Of a DNA stretch of 64,000 bases, positions 35,501-50,500 are shown piece after piece. The stretch is taken from the NCBI RefSeq assembly GCF_001949145.1, contig NW_019091404.1, forward strand, positions 2,551,582 through 2,615,581. The letters run 5' to 3'. The first letter of the stretch is position 1; each line of letters starts with the position of its first letter. The stretch comes from Acanthaster planci (Eukaryota; Echinodermata; Asteroidea; Valvatida; Acanthasteridae). A model generated the notes under the pieces. The model did not search any database. It had not been told where the DNA came from and saw only the letters and a program-made list of their open reading frames with translations. Both the position numbers and the translations under genes were made by a program.

Positions 35501-38500
35501 CCCCTCATTGGTTGCAAAAAGCCACATTGGTCAGGAGTATTCATTTTATTGTTAGTGATGCAGTTCAGTTCTGACCTAAGAAACTTGCAACCTCCAATGG
35601 TCCAGCTCGAGGCTCATTCAGTGCTGTAATCAAATCTATCACGAGTCCTAACAGCCCAAAGCAGTTCATCAAAAGCCTTCAAACTCTGCAAGTCTAACCC
35701 AAGTCTGCAGAATGAAATTCATGTCACAGGCTGCTAGAATGAACTGCGACAATATATCATTGTCACTGTTCATCCATTTGAATGATCTTGTGAAAGAGCT
35801 TCTAAATGGATTTAGGAAAGGATTTCCAGCTGAAGTTGTTAGAGAAGAACTCGACATTGAACATGTGAGAACTTTTAAGGACTGCTATCGTGATTTCCAC
35901 TAATATGAGCCTTGAGCTGGACCGATAGAGGGTGCAATTTTCTTGGCAACGGAAGCTCCTTTGGTTGGAACTGCACTTCGCTAGTTCAAGAACAACTTTG
36001 AAATGCCCGTGTTACGGTTGCATTGCTACCAACAAAATGAACACTCCCAACCAATATGGCTCTTCAACCAATGAGGGGGTGCTTCCACTTGAAGCAGATA
36101 CCCTGATACACTGGATTCCAGCCAGGTTAATGCATAGGAAACTTGCTGCTGCAGTGATTGAAAGATACATGTATCTGTTCACGTTCCTCCCCCTCTTCCC
36201 TTAAGTTTTCCAATCAATGTTTCTGTAAACCTTCCAATACTGAACGAAGAGATTAAAACAACTTGCCTGTGCAAGTTCCACACTTTTGTATTTTACAAAT
36301 GCCTTGAATGTACCAACAAAAACAGACCAACAAATTCATGCAACATGAAAAGGAAAAAACAAATGGTAAAAAGTATCTGCACAAACCTTGGTGGCAGCGG
36401 TGGAGCAATACCATTATTGCTCACTTTCTTGCATCGAAATTTCCCAATCTCCACCTCCACCTTGTGACCCACGTGACCCGGTGACCTTCCACCTGATCTC
36501 TGACTGGCGGTGGACGCCTGACCTTTAAGTAACCTCTGACTGACCGCAGCTGCTCCGGCAATGTCGAGCGATTTGGGTGCGGCGAGAGCTCGACTCACTG
36601 CCTCCCCGCCACTGCTAGATACAGATGATGCCGAGCGTTTGAGGTTATTCTTCTCACTTGATTCGTCAACATTTACCAACCGATTTACATCGGCGCTGGG
36701 TATGGGCGGAGCAGGACCTTTCCCGTGCCCCACTTTACCAGCGTCTACAGGGATTGGAGGAGCAGGTGCCTTGGCTTTTCTCGGCGTTGGTTTGGGTTTG
36801 TCCCTGCCTGGCTCCTCATTTGCATTCTGATTAATATTCATAGCTTGACCATTCAAATGAGCTACTTGATCCTCTTGACAAGAAAGTTTACTTAACCTCT
36901 GACTTTGATTATTTATAGGTGGAGATGACCTTTGACCTTGCACATCATCGGTGGATAAGTCACCTTGTTGCATGCTCCTGTGTGGTATTGGTTGTGGTAT
37001 GTTGACGCTGTCCGGGGCACTTACACTGCTTTCGTCTGAGAGTTTCTTAATGTTGTTGTTAATGGATACCGAGTCCTGTTGCTCGGAGTTCCCTTCAGAT
37101 TGCACATCATCAAATGGTCTTTCACTGGGCTCCTTAGAAACCGGAGATGGTCTCAGATCAGGGTCTAACCAATCGCCCGAGATGTCACATGTTGCGTTAA
37201 TAAACTGTTCCAAAATGGCATAGCTCCGGTCATAATCAAACGAGTCTCGATCTGAGTACTCACTTAGTCTGTTCTCAGAGTAACCATTGCCGTAACCATA
37301 GCAATCATCCTCCTCCTTGTTGGGTTTGTAGGTGAATGGAGGAGGCACAGTAGAGTCCTGGAGGAGGATTTGTCCCGGGGTGTGAGCTCGATGGGTCTCG
37401 ATAAGTGCCATGCTGCTCCCAGACGATGATGCTGCTGCCTGATCCTTCTGTAGCACAAGGTGCTTCGTCTTCTGTTCGTGGATGATCGAGAAGCCAGTCG
37501 TGGGCAAGGCGATGGAACGAGCAGTCCACTCGTTACAAGGCTCTACCTCATAGTAAGGGGCAGGAGGGAGAGCAACTGTCCGCTGTGTTTGCTTAAAAGC
37601 AACCTAGCAGGAAAAAGAAAAGTAGTGTTAATCCTGGAAGAAAAAGATGATAAATAAGTGGGAAATGATGGAGCCAAAATCAAGGCAATAACCAGCAATC
37701 CAGTCTCTCTACTCAGCAAAGGACGGGCTCGTCAATACTGATTTGAATGATTTTTATGCCATTTGAGATGATCAAAAATGCACTTGTTATGCGTTGCCTA
37801 TACCGGTACATACAGCATGGAAGAAAAACCTGCTCACAGATTAAAATCAACAATTCACAGACTGCCACATTACATGCATGTCAGGCAAATGCTTTGCCTT
37901 CAGAATTAACCATGCTTAAAACAAAAACTCCAAATCACAACCAATACTGTCATCTTCCTGCGCAAAACTGTAGAAGACAAAATCATGTGAGCAAACGTAG
38001 CAGGTTGCTGAGCTCTGCTTCAGGGAAAGCAGGACACAGTAATATATAAAGTAGTTTCCTGCAAGGAGGGAAATCAAAACACCAGACCACTCACACAACA
38101 AACAGGCAATGTATAGTTTTTGCTGTTAGAAGACCGACTGACAACATCTCCTCACAAGGAAGCACAGGCCACAATAAACAGCCAAGCCAAATGTTTCCCC
38201 CGCACTTGTTTGGGGCCCAACTCACGTAGTCGAAATGATGAGTAACCCCCCCTTCCCTCTACAAACTTACTCGTCTAAGAATGCTCTCCCCGCCACAGCA
38301 CAGGCCGAATGGCAAATAGTTCCACGTGTCCATGTGTCAAGGATGTCACACAAACCGCAAAAACGTTGTTCGCAGGCCGACAGCCAGGCAGTGTGTGTGT
38401 GCATGTGCAGACACACTACAGATCTCTTGCCGACCGTGTAAGAGCTGGAAATTCTGGTCAGAATGGACCCCCCCTAGGGTGGGATTGGTACGGAACGGAC

Positions 38501-41500
38501 TGTATCCTGGCAATGAAGGAAGGCCGATTAGGCCCTGTATCCTGCTCTTGTTATGCTTTGGGGGCTGACCAATTTGGAAAATCACTTCTGCTGTCTGGGC
38601 TGTCAAGCTCTGGTGACATCTAATGAATATTCATACTATGAGCTCTTTAATAATTCATAAGCAGTGGGTTGGACCAATGACCGGCTCATGTACCATTGGA
38701 GGCTGTCTAAGGGTCCAGTATCATGCAACAGTTACGGATTGGGATCACTTCTACATTCTCAGCTGTTGCACTGTTGGCTATTCATAAATTTGCATATTCA
38801 AAAGGTCATTCACAATAGCTTTCTATCCTGGGTTACCACGCTTGTTTCACATGACAACATGGATGTATTTTGGGGACTGACTATAAACTTGTCAATCTAC
38901 TCCTACTGTGAAAGATGTGGGCTGCACTGCCTTGGATAGGAGTAACGTCTTTGATGAGCTGTGACAGTCAGGTCTACATCATGCAACATGCATTCATCTT
39001 TTCTTCAAACCAGTTAAAAAATTACAAAAAAGGCTCAGCAGTAACATGACTGTTGAAGTCCATGCAGGCAAAGACATATTCCACACATGTTCACATTAAT
39101 TCACGGCCTTCAACCTTGTTTACACTTCGAGCACAGGCAAGGTCATGTGACAGACTACGGACTTACGTGCGACATCCTTTTCCTATTGTTGAGATCCTGT
39201 GGGGCACCAATAAGAGAAGTACATGTATGCATATTTACCCACGTATGCATACTCAATTTGCATACAGGTCATAAATATTCATTCCAGATATTGCAACAGA
39301 TGGCCTGGTTACCTCTTCCGTTTGTTGTGAAGCCAAGACTAAGACACAAACTCTTGACCCTTTAAAGACATAGCTGAGAGGCCTTGTTTCAGATGGGAGT
39401 AGGTAAAATCAAGACAGAAGGATGCTTTGCAATAACGTACAAAAATCAGTAGCAGAGAGGATTGTTCTTTTCAAGCTTGTTAACTGTTTATGTTCAGAAA
39501 TAATTTCAATCAGCATCATGATTTCACTTCACAATTTCAAAAATGTCATCATTTGCACAAGATTTTCCAAGGTATGCAGATTTTAAAACTAAAAAAATGA
39601 AGCTACTTTTTCAAATGTTCAGGTTCAACTTTCTGTCTCTGGAGTTACTCCTTGTGATCCATGGTTTACTTTTTTTTCAACCTAACTCTCCATGAATATC
39701 TGCTTGGACCCTCTAAGATCCTTCAAACTCTTTCAGTGAGGAGGGAATCAATGGCCTGGACTTTGTAATTAGCTTTCAAAGGGCAAAAGAATTTAAGTAA
39801 CAATACTTTGGATCTATTCTTAGTCATGTCGAAATCCTTCCAAATTCCTGTTGGATTCTTGGTGGATCCACCAGGACTTTGGCCATCGTAAATTCCTGGT
39901 GGATTTTGGAAGATCTTGTAGGGTTGGAGTTTTATTTACTAGCTGTTTACGACTACTGAGCCTCAGCCTCGATGAGACTACTTTGTGTGCACTTGAGACA
40001 GTTGCGCAAAGAGAAAGAAATGTGTTCACTTAATAATAGTGTGCTTCAGGCTTTGTCAGAACCTGACTTCAATTTGTTGTTGCCATGGAAAATGGCACTT
40101 TAAGTCACCCAAGAGACAGTTCCAGGGAACGCCAATAAACCCACCTGCATGACTTCAGATATGCAAAGCCAATGGCCTACATTACGATGGCCAAATAACA
40201 TTTTAAAAAACAGGTGAACAGGAAATAATAGAGTAGTAATCCCAGGATAGGGATAACAGCCAGCAAATGTCAATGTTGTGTGGGGATGGGGTGATCTGAA
40301 CTCAAAATAAAGCGCCAGTAGACACAACCGATGGGACTGTTGCAACTCGGAACAATGAGTTCCAGGCCTGACATGATGCAGTGGGACATGATATATCTCC
40401 AAACGATTGCAGTTCCTTTTTGTATTACGGTACCTCGCCATGGAAACACAAAACTTTCGGGGCAGTATCGTAGCAGAAGCTGTGATCTGGAATGATGAAG
40501 GATCACTAGGGACTTGGCCATCTTTCATAAAAGGTCCTTTGGAGAATAAGATGGCTGACAAACGCTTGCCCGTACATGTGAGCAACAACTCTGAAGAATA
40601 CGTTAATATTGTCATCTACTAAAATGTGAAGTCAGTAATGCAAAAAAGACTGAGCTAAAAAAAATCAAAGCCTGAATAAGAGAGCAGCTGCCTTCCAAAA
40701 GCCCCTGATGAAGATTTCTCCCCATAAGAAATCAACAACTACAAAGGAAGTGACATTTTGGCATCTTAGACCTTTTCAGTAATATATATAAAAAAAAGGA
40801 TAAATTCAAATCATTTTTACTGCCATTTGAAAAATCAAATCCAGAGAAACTTTAAACGGTCTCCCAAACTACTAACACCAATTCCTCTTTTCTGTGGTCA
40901 CAGGGAAATTTGGGACAACGTTAATAACCTGTTTGTAAACAGCAGTAAATGCTAACAGGAACTTTTTTCAATTGAGCTTGTGAAATGTGACGTAGTCCCC
41001 GGAGTCACATGACTCCATCCATCTTGCAATTCCCAACAGAAACTTCACTTCCTTTCATGGACATACATGGTACGGTAACGCTTTGAGGAAACGTGATCAC
41101 TCCAGCAGAATATAAGTGTACAGACTGTGGGCACGTTTCAGAGCCTGAACCAGAAAATAAGAAGGCATTACAGCAGATTTTTACCTCGCAAATTCAAACC
41201 AAATTCAAAATTCTGCCACGCAGTTTGTGTTAACATTAAGTATGTCTTTTTGTAAGAGGTGGTGTTATTCACAGCACAGTACGCCCAGTGCTTTGCAAGC
41301 CTGTGAGAAAAACTGCTCAAGTTATCTTAAGTTAGCATGCTTCATGCAGCAATTACCACTTTAATACAACCTTTTGAAAGGGGTGACATTTAGTAGCAGG
41401 TTACAAATATAGAAAAAACTGTAAAGCAAAGATAACCCAATCCATCATCTCCACTCAATGTTAGAGGGGGTATAGGTAAGTACATTTTACGAGGATGTAT

Positions 41501-44500
41501 TTTAGTATCTTTTTGGCACTCCATGTTAAAGAAAAAAGAAGGATGTTGCAGAATAATGTGGAAACTTCAGTACTAATCAATATAAATGAACTGTAATTTC
41601 TATGCTGAATCTTAGGCTGCAGCATTTTCCAAGCAATCTTCCCACATCCACCAGCCATTAAAGCAAAACCACGGTATGTTCTTGGTACCGGGTAATTAAT
41701 GCCGTAAGTTTTCAAGGAATATCAAATCCCATATGAAACAAAAGTACCTGGGATCTACCCACCCTTCAGGTAAAAATTTTGCTAAACTTTCCAGTTTTCT
41801 TTTTAAACCTCCCAAAGCCTTCTGATGGACTTTAAAGGAGTTTGGAGGTTTTATAACTACCTATTAATGCTAATACTCACTTCTGCTTCCATGGTGGGAG
41901 CTGAAGGCTGTACCTCTCCTTCCTCAATATCCTCCTCTGTCACCCACTCAAACTCCTCTGCCGAGTCTCCAGATTCCGCACTGTTGATGCGGGCATTCCG
42001 GGAGGCCGATGCCCCCATCTGCGCTTGACTACTGGAAGGCCGCTGACTTTGGCTTGAGGCAGAAAAGTTTACTGGTGATCGGCAGTGATTTGGAGGTGGA
42101 ATTGTTACTTGGAGGGCAGGATCTATACCAGCAATAATGTGGGGCTGCTTGTGTTGTTTACGCCCAGCTACTTGTTTGGCCTATGTGGAAATAAGACAAA
42201 CGTCTAAAGAACAAATGCAACTGTGCTGATTAAAACTGTTTTAATAACTACATTAAACTTATTAATAGCAGAAGGTTCCGTATATCTACATGTAATTCAC
42301 AGTACCTCATTCTGAATATCAAATAAAAAAAAACAAAAAAACTAGCAGCCCCAAAAAATCAAATTCAAAAGCATGATTGATAAGACCGTTAGAAACCGTT
42401 AGAACCATCCAAAAGTGGAAGTTTGAAAACCAATTCAACATGTGTACACACCTTTAACAGGACTTCATTGTAAATCCCCTCCAGACCCAATTCCAGGGGT
42501 TTTAAGACAATAAAACAAAATTACCGGCCGAACTTTAAGGTGTCTGCCGTTTGTAGGTCAATTGTCTAGCCGGGATGGGTACCGTTTCCTTTTTTGATAG
42601 ACACCATTTATCCCGATTGAATCCCCGCCCTTAAAAAGTTAATCAGAAACTGCCCCATGTGCGTCAGTTCAATGAAGAACTTCGGAGACTGTGTTCAGAA
42701 GAAGAGAAGTTTGGCGGGGTGTGGAGGGGAAGAGATCGTGGGCCGTGGCTTATGGGTGGGGCTCAGTGGGAAGGAAAGATTCATGAACATGAATGGAGCA
42801 CTGATCAATCCAATGTATAGCCCAAAACCACAACTTGCTGCCTAATACAATCAGTACATTGTCTCATTTTGGCTTATGCAGAATGAGTTTGGTGGAATTG
42901 AAGATCTCCGTCTTGAATTTGAATCCATGCTACGACCATTTGCCATACGTATTTTTTCCTGGCTTTGTAGAATTACTTTCTACATTTTTACATCAACAAC
43001 ACCAATTTAACAGTTCTGAGATATATTCAACTTTTTTCCCATTGTAAAGTTTGCTGAAGACAAAAGGTATATATTCCACAAAATATCAAGATTTTGGTAA
43101 GTGTACTGGTATATAATCACTTGGAACTACGAAAAATTGTACACATACAAAATAAATGTATGTAGTCTGATAAACTTCAGCAGGCTTAGCTAATTTCACC
43201 AATGAAGAGGGTTGTTATCGGACATTGGCACTAGATTTTCTGATCGGGCAAAAGTCGAGAGAGTTACATGTAAGTATGCTATAATTCATCCTGTCCTGTA
43301 AGATTTGCATCCCTCCTCCAGATGTATAGCTGACCGAGTGAAAAAATGAAGAACGGTGCCTTGGCTCCCCTGTATTGAACTGACAAGCAATTACTTCTAA
43401 TTTGCACTCCGGTAATCCCTCCAAATCCTGTATTTGCCCTTCCAAATCCCCGGCGAACACCCACATAGCCCCTCCCTACCCTGCCCGGTGAAGATACTGC
43501 AGCATCACGGCCAGCACGAGGAAGGACCTCATTTGACCTCATTAAGGGGCAAGGGCCAGGAGACGATTCACAGAAATCAGACCTCTGAAATATCTGACTC
43601 GAAAATTTCATAGCCCTTTGAATGTAAAGAAGAAATAACATCATAGGCTCCATGTACGGTAAATCATTGCTGTGTGTTTCTCGAGGGTTCCAGAAGTCAA
43701 AGGGAAGGAAATGGTGTTCTTGTGTCTCTCAGCAACCTTAGTTGCTGCAGTTACTTTGGCGCGCTTGTAAGGGGACCGTAAGGCAGAGGCTGTGAGTCGT
43801 GGAAAAAACACAGGTTGATGTACAGTGTATGTCTAAAAATCAAGTATTGCATTGCATGGCCTGAATTGGTGCAACGTGTGGTAGTAAAACAACCCGAATC
43901 CATGGAACTCTTTTTTACAGTTGTGTGCAACACCACAAGTAATGATTACAGGTTCTTCCTCACCCTGAGTGACACAGAGACCCCGGCATTTGCCGCACAT
44001 ACTCTTAGGTTTCAGTTCAGCCAGTGGTCTTCCTGCATAAACTGACAGGCCCAGACCATACCTTTCTCCAAAATTTGTCTTATGAGACTACACCTGTTTG
44101 CGGCGACGCTTTTCCTTGCGATGCCACACACCGAACAGAAACCTTGAGGAGGGATTTCCAGTGAACACAAGAGCGTAATTTGTTATTTTCCTGCACAATG
44201 GAGCAGGACACTGCCCTATATGAAAGTGTTTACAGAAAAGAAAAATAGTGATCCTCAACATTTGTCAATCTGAAACATGCTCATAGGATTCATGTGTTTA
44301 AAAAACTTCAAAACTGTAAAGCAAGAAGTCATTTTAAAACTTATTCTAAGTGAAAAGTATGTAGAATTGATTATATTTGTCATCTGTAAAGAATTAGCGG
44401 TGTTAAACTGAAGCAGGATTGAAACTCTAACCTCTTTCCTACCAATGCATTATCTAAACAACATTCTTCTAAGCCTATGTCAGCTATTTTCTACATTTGC

Positions 44501-47500
44501 TTCATTTCCTCTCTAACACTTTCTTCAACCATCTCCTTCAACACATACACACTGTAAACAGAACAAGACTCTTTAAATGGCCACTGGATGTGATTTTACA
44601 ACTTCATTTTCTCCAGTCAAACTGCCATTTGTTATTTTGAGAGTGGACATAAGGTCTAAGACATATCTCACGGTATGTCAAATGTTAAAGCTACCGGTGA
44701 AAGAGATTTATACCGTCTATAGTAGTAGTATGTGTGTAGAAACTACAGCCAACTTCACAATGAAGTTGCAGTTAAAGGTGAACTTGTGCAACAACCAATC
44801 AATTATGACATCAGGCACAAGTATGTACTCATAACCCTTTTTCATTTAAGCAGGTGTTTAGGTTTCCAGAGTACTTGACCCCGACTCAGCAAGTTTGTGA
44901 GAATAAACAGATTTTAAAAGAAGCATCCTTGGCAGTGTAGGAATTGAATTCACTGCCAGTCCTCTGACAAGTCCTTTCACAAGACCAGTCATAAGTAATA
45001 TGGTGATCAATGACAAAAGAATGCTTTTGTCCCAGCTCATTTGAATAGCTTGTGAATGAGCTTAGGATGCCATGATTTATGATGGACTCGAATACAACAC
45101 TGATCCCTGGTATGGTACATATGATGCATGTTCTTTACTAAAACATGTAGCACCAAAGCCAACATTCGCAAAATTCTGAAGTCACCAAGTAATAGCATTA
45201 ATGCAGACATTGGTTCAGAAGGGAACAAGAGGGCGCTCTTTCCTTTCTTCAAGAAGTCAGTGGTTGAAGTGGTTGCATGGACAATGCTGGCCAACAGAGG
45301 GCCTCCTTTACACTGACCAGGGGAAGCCTATCATACATGTACACTGAGCACAAGACTCACTGTATCTGAAGTTGCTTCCATGCCCTCGAGCATACATTTC
45401 CTTTTCTTCTTTGCTTGATTCTTGGCCTAAAATTACCAATGTTTACTGAAGACTAACGTTCCCCAGATCCTTTTTTCCCTGCCAAATGAAAAAAAAATTC
45501 CTTTGGGCCAAACTGCAAAAACGGTGGATCACTGTTGACATACATGTACATGTGTGTAAGTGAATACACTCTTATTCCTGAACTTTTTTTGAACAACACA
45601 GGACTGTTTAACGACAGATATTACGGGGACCAAATACGTACAGATATAACAAGGTCCAGACAATCTGGTCCAGTGTCCAGAGAGTAACTGTCCCCTCAAA
45701 GTGCTTCTGCTTTGGACATGCTTGTACACCTGCCAATTTCTCACTTTCATCTCCCAGACAATTTCAACAGCCCTGGTATCAAAGGGGATGATGTCACAAT
45801 TTTCTTTTCTTCCTAAATGTGGGTTAAGTGGTCCCGCTACGCTGACCCCGTCATCCTGGACCTAGAGAAGACCTGGGAGGAAGGCGACGTGAGCACGCCC
45901 CTCATCTGCTTCCTGAATATTTCTGGCTGAGAGTATGTTGGGTGCAATCAGTCGATGAGTACGACTGTGCAATCGTGTTGCAAAATCAGTTGATCCTGTA
46001 AGAAATCTCCGACTTGACTTCCCATTTTCAAAATAATCTTCCACAACCGCAAATTAAAAAGAAAAGGCAACTGGCTGAAGATGGAATTATTGGCAAACTG
46101 TGCAATAAGATTGATAGATTACACAAAGATGAGTGATCATGCCAAGCGACCAACTGTGCCCAATATGTCTACTCCACTCAAGTTCCCACACAAATATCTT
46201 GAATCCATTGACACCAACGAGGACATGAACAAGACTCTTTCATCTTTCTAGAACACAATAAAACAAGACAGAAGAATGTTCAGTACCCACCCAGACTCTT
46301 CCTTGGCCAACGACGAGTTCTCTCTCTCGCCCATCTATCCAGCTGCCAACCCGAGTGACAACATTCTGCTGATGAGTAATCTGGGCAAAGTACTCCTCTT
46401 GCTCACGATTGAGCTCCTCAATCAGCTCAAAAAATTGCTTCTTACTGCGGAGGCTGGCGTAGGCAACCTTGAAGGCCTTGCCAACGATGGCATTTATTTC
46501 TTCTGCCTGCAACGAGACAAGATGAATGAGACGGTTGAAACTACCGGTACCTGTACATGTACTTGAGAAAGCAGGTGTTAAGCTGTTTACAATCAGACAG
46601 TTTGATCCAGTTCTTTTGGGAGACATCAATTCAAGTCAGAGAACAATGGTTTATGAAAATTCCTCACAGACCACTACATCTGGAACTCAAAGAAACAGAA
46701 AAAAAATTGACTGAAAGTGGAAAGCTAACTCATTTGAATGGACCGACCAAGAAAAGGCTATTGTTCCAGGTACATGTATAAACTTTCCAGTTGCTGAAAG
46801 GCCATGCTGTCTCCCTAATAATCAATTCACTGCAGTAGGCTTTATCGTTCATGATACCCATGGTAACAAGATGTGGAAAAATTGTAATGCTCACTTGCAA
46901 TCCATACACGGCATGAATGTCATTACCAGTTGTTCATTAACTATGAAAAAATGGCAGATGTCTCAGGCTGAAGATTTTTGTATCATTTGACAAAGAGCAA
47001 ATAAACTCAAATCAAACTAGCACAGCCCATATGGTCATGGATAAAAATAAAAGCAAGGGTGATTGAGAAATGCTGACTGTATCTACAGTATTTTCAGATA
47101 TTGCAGAAATCTCTGAATATGTACTGTTCATTTTTGCCCACCAGTTTACTTTTCTGCAATTGGTGAAAGATAAAATAGAATTGTAAGATTTCTAAAACAG
47201 ACCCAAAACCACTGCAATGTACACTGCCCACAAAGTGTTGCCGCAAGATCTTGGCTGTGATGTAAAGTGTCGTAAAAAGTTACGTATGACTGTCTGATCT
47301 CCCCTAGTAATGTCATTTTTTTATTATGTTACCTCCTGACATGAAGGCCATTCATGTTTTTAAAAAGACACAAAGTTATTATTATGCTTTACATTCCTGT
47401 TTGAGGTTGCAATTAAAAAAATTAAAGGAAAACATGATTTCGCTGATTTTATCTGTTTAAATAAATATGGAAGCATCCAAATTGAATGCAGTGTCATTTG

Positions 47501-50500
47501 TCTTCAGAGCGCAACTATAACAAGCTTAAAAGGGCTTTTTTCTGTTCATGCCAAGATGCGATTTCTGAATATAGATTGCGTCAATCAGAGAAAACAGAGA
47601 AAACGGGGTGAATCTTCGTCCTATGTTTTCATATTTAATGATGCAGGTGGAACTGTTCAGATGGTTATTCAGTTTATGGTGAGACACGCGAGGACAAATG
47701 TTCTCAAGCAGTGTTCTGCCATATTTATTGATGCTAAGGGGAGGATGAGATGTGTTGTTGCTAAGGAAGATGAGAGTTTGCAGGAACCAAAGCCAATAAA
47801 ATGATACAAAGAGCAAAAGGCCTCAAGCTGAACCCAAAGAGGGCACTTTTGTCTTAGCAACTGAGGCTCCTTTGATTGGAACTGAACTTCGCTAATTTAT
47901 GAACAACTAGAAAATGCACTTGTCACGGTCGTACCACTACCAACAACACTCCCGACCAACGTGGCTCTTTTCAACTGATGACGAGGATGCTTCTCCTCGA
48001 GACGGATTAGCGAGCTTGGTTTGGCCAATCCTGTGATACTAAATTTTTAGAACAGATATTCTGCAACTTTCCTGCTGCATATTATAAACATCTAACTACA
48101 GAGTCACTAAACCGTGTCCATTTCTCTCCTTTTGTTGTTATATTTTACCATGGTAGACCCAGTGGATTTCAAAAAACAGTTCTCCCTGAAGGACCAGGCA
48201 GGTGTTAATGTGCAGGTGTACATATGCAGGTATGGCATACGTAGTGTGGACCTCTGCACAAAAGAAGTCCACATAATGTAGGGTGCGTTGGCATTGTTTG
48301 GACTTGCACACGTCCAAGGGGAATTTTGGGGTCAAGGTTAACTGTGGCAAAATGAAGAGGAATAGTCCAGGAAATCATCATCAAAAATTGAGTGTGGAGT
48401 TATCCTAGTGGGAGAAAAAGGAGCATTTTGTCAAGTTTCCTTAACCACAGAACAAAAGAATGTCCACACTTTGTATGAAAAACAGGTGTGGGTGTACTTA
48501 CAGTGTATGAATGTTCACATTGACGGCCTGTCAAACCCTACACGACTCATCTGCAGTTGGTTTTTTTTTTTTTTACATGTTGACAAGTGAAATGTCACGG
48601 GGGGAGGGGGCTTAGGGGAAATGAATCATTGCTTACATGGAATTGTCCCTGTCTCCCCAGACGGAGAGACCTGGAGACAGGACAGGGGGGGGGAATAAGA
48701 GAATGATGTGAGTGGCATATGGGGTCCAGAATTGACTACTTTTCAACTCATTGCTTGGCATTTTGCAGCAAACATGAAACCCTTGATTACAGGCTATTTC
48801 TACTGAAAGCCTTGTTATGTCATTGACAATAGGCAGACTTAAGGCCTTTTTCAAATCTTGTCTTCATCTCCACTGCTGGCTTCATCTCGAACTCATTTAC
48901 TACTCCCTGCCGGGGATTCTGGATCCGGATACATATGCTTTATATGCGTGGCCGGGGTCTCCGCACTTGAACAAAGGGAACAGGGCCTTGTAACAAAAGA
49001 CCACACTCGGAACAAAAGACCAGGCTGCTGGGAATTACCAGCATTTTTTCACTCTCAAAAGTGGAGACAATCCAGCCTTGTTTTAAAACAGTATATTATG
49101 ATTTGGGGCATTTAGCGTGAGCAGATTACCACTGGGGACAAAAGCGCTCCACCACTGCATCAATGAGCCACACAGCACCGTTGCATGCTAATCTGGCCCC
49201 TGTTGAAAACACGTCAGCAGCAGTTTAACGCTTTTGATAAGGGGAAGGAGCAGCTTGAAGTTTAATGACAATGAAGCATTTAGCCTATGAAGACGAGCAG
49301 AAATTTGGCAGTACTTGCCCAAACGTACCAAAACAGTGCTCCCATCACAGTGCATAAAGGGAATAGGATAAGTTCTCCAAATGAGAAGCCTACATGTAAA
49401 TCTTGAATGGAGACATTTTGTACGGAAACTCTGCCAAAGCAACAGAACTTTGTAAATGACTAAATTCTGCAGTTTCAGAGGGCATCCATTAGTAACTGAT
49501 TCATGCGTCTCAAGTTGGCTCAAAGTGCTTGCTCAAAAACACTTTACTAACTCAAAAAAGGAACTCGTAAAACCTTCATCTTGAGGAAAAAAGACTTGTA
49601 CACATTCACCTTGGGAACAAGAAAGGACTCGACACAGCCATCTTGGGAAAATATGACTCAAAGTCAGCTAGGGCATGGTTGCTATGACTGGATAAGTTTG
49701 GCACACTGAACTATGCAGAAGTTGGAAAAAAGTTACATAGCATTACTCATAACCCTGCTTTGCAGCTTCACGAAGTATGAAACAGCAGATTCTGTTTGTG
49801 TCGCTCTTTCTCTTTGGTTTTAGCAAGGGATTGGGACCTAAAATGTCCTTGTTACAAGCAGAATCTTGAATCAACAGTGCTCTTATTAACGAGGTTAACG
49901 ATGTTGTCTAATTTGGGTTTTTTTGCCCTACCCGATGTATATTGTAAACATTGAATGCTAAGTGTGAACACCCAAGAGCTTGTGAAAAAAATGCAAGCTT
50001 TAGGGGTGTGATTTGGGGAAAATGAAAAATCCACGACACATTTGGCGGAGAGTTTTGCAAGTCGCGTCGGCCACAGCTTCCCTACAATTCGTGGCATATC
50101 TATTTGATTATAGGAGGAGATTCAGGTACTACATGTAAGCCACCACAAGAGCTGTTCTTACTTTGAAGGATACAATTATAACATTTACAGCAACAAAACC
50201 CTTGTTCTCATTCATTCAATTGCAATTATACATGTAAGCTATAATTGGTGACAATCAAAGACCTAGAAGTGTAATACACACACACGCAGTAATCAGTGAT
50301 CCACAAAATTCTATCACAATTAATTAAACCTGAAAACTGTCTCATACAGATGAGTACTGCATTACTTGTGACACCACGTACACTTGCAGTACCCAGATTT
50401 GTCGATTTTTACGAGAAAGTCATGATAATATATCGATTTCTCCTTTGTTAATTCTCTGTCCACCTCGGTTTCCAGCCAGGAAAATTTCCAAGAATTCTTG

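Larger units (their letters stand above)
32833..36386 (-). other. Intron between exons 8 and 9
   Basis: 3.55 kb. Contains the second Harbinger-like MITE (33423-33541), a Tc1/mariner-like MITE (34299-34827), and two copies of repeat R in opposite orientation (35478-35620 and 35905-36115). No coding sequence was seen. Confidence 0.8.
42181..45360 (-). other. Intron(s) between exons 6 and 7
   Basis: 3.18 kb. Two short phase-compatible open stretches with splice-like borders are listed separately (43480-43584 and 44094-44114). Otherwise no structure was seen. Confidence 0.55.

Noticed and set aside
40100-40615. 171-codon minus-strand frame within an adaptor-gene intron
   Set aside because: No recognisable domain and no phase-compatible splice sites; a transposon remnant cannot be excluded but is not supported.
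40706-40740. Second hammerhead core (CTGATGAAG)
   Set aside because: The motif is followed by a hairpin but not by the required CGAAA junction; probably chance.
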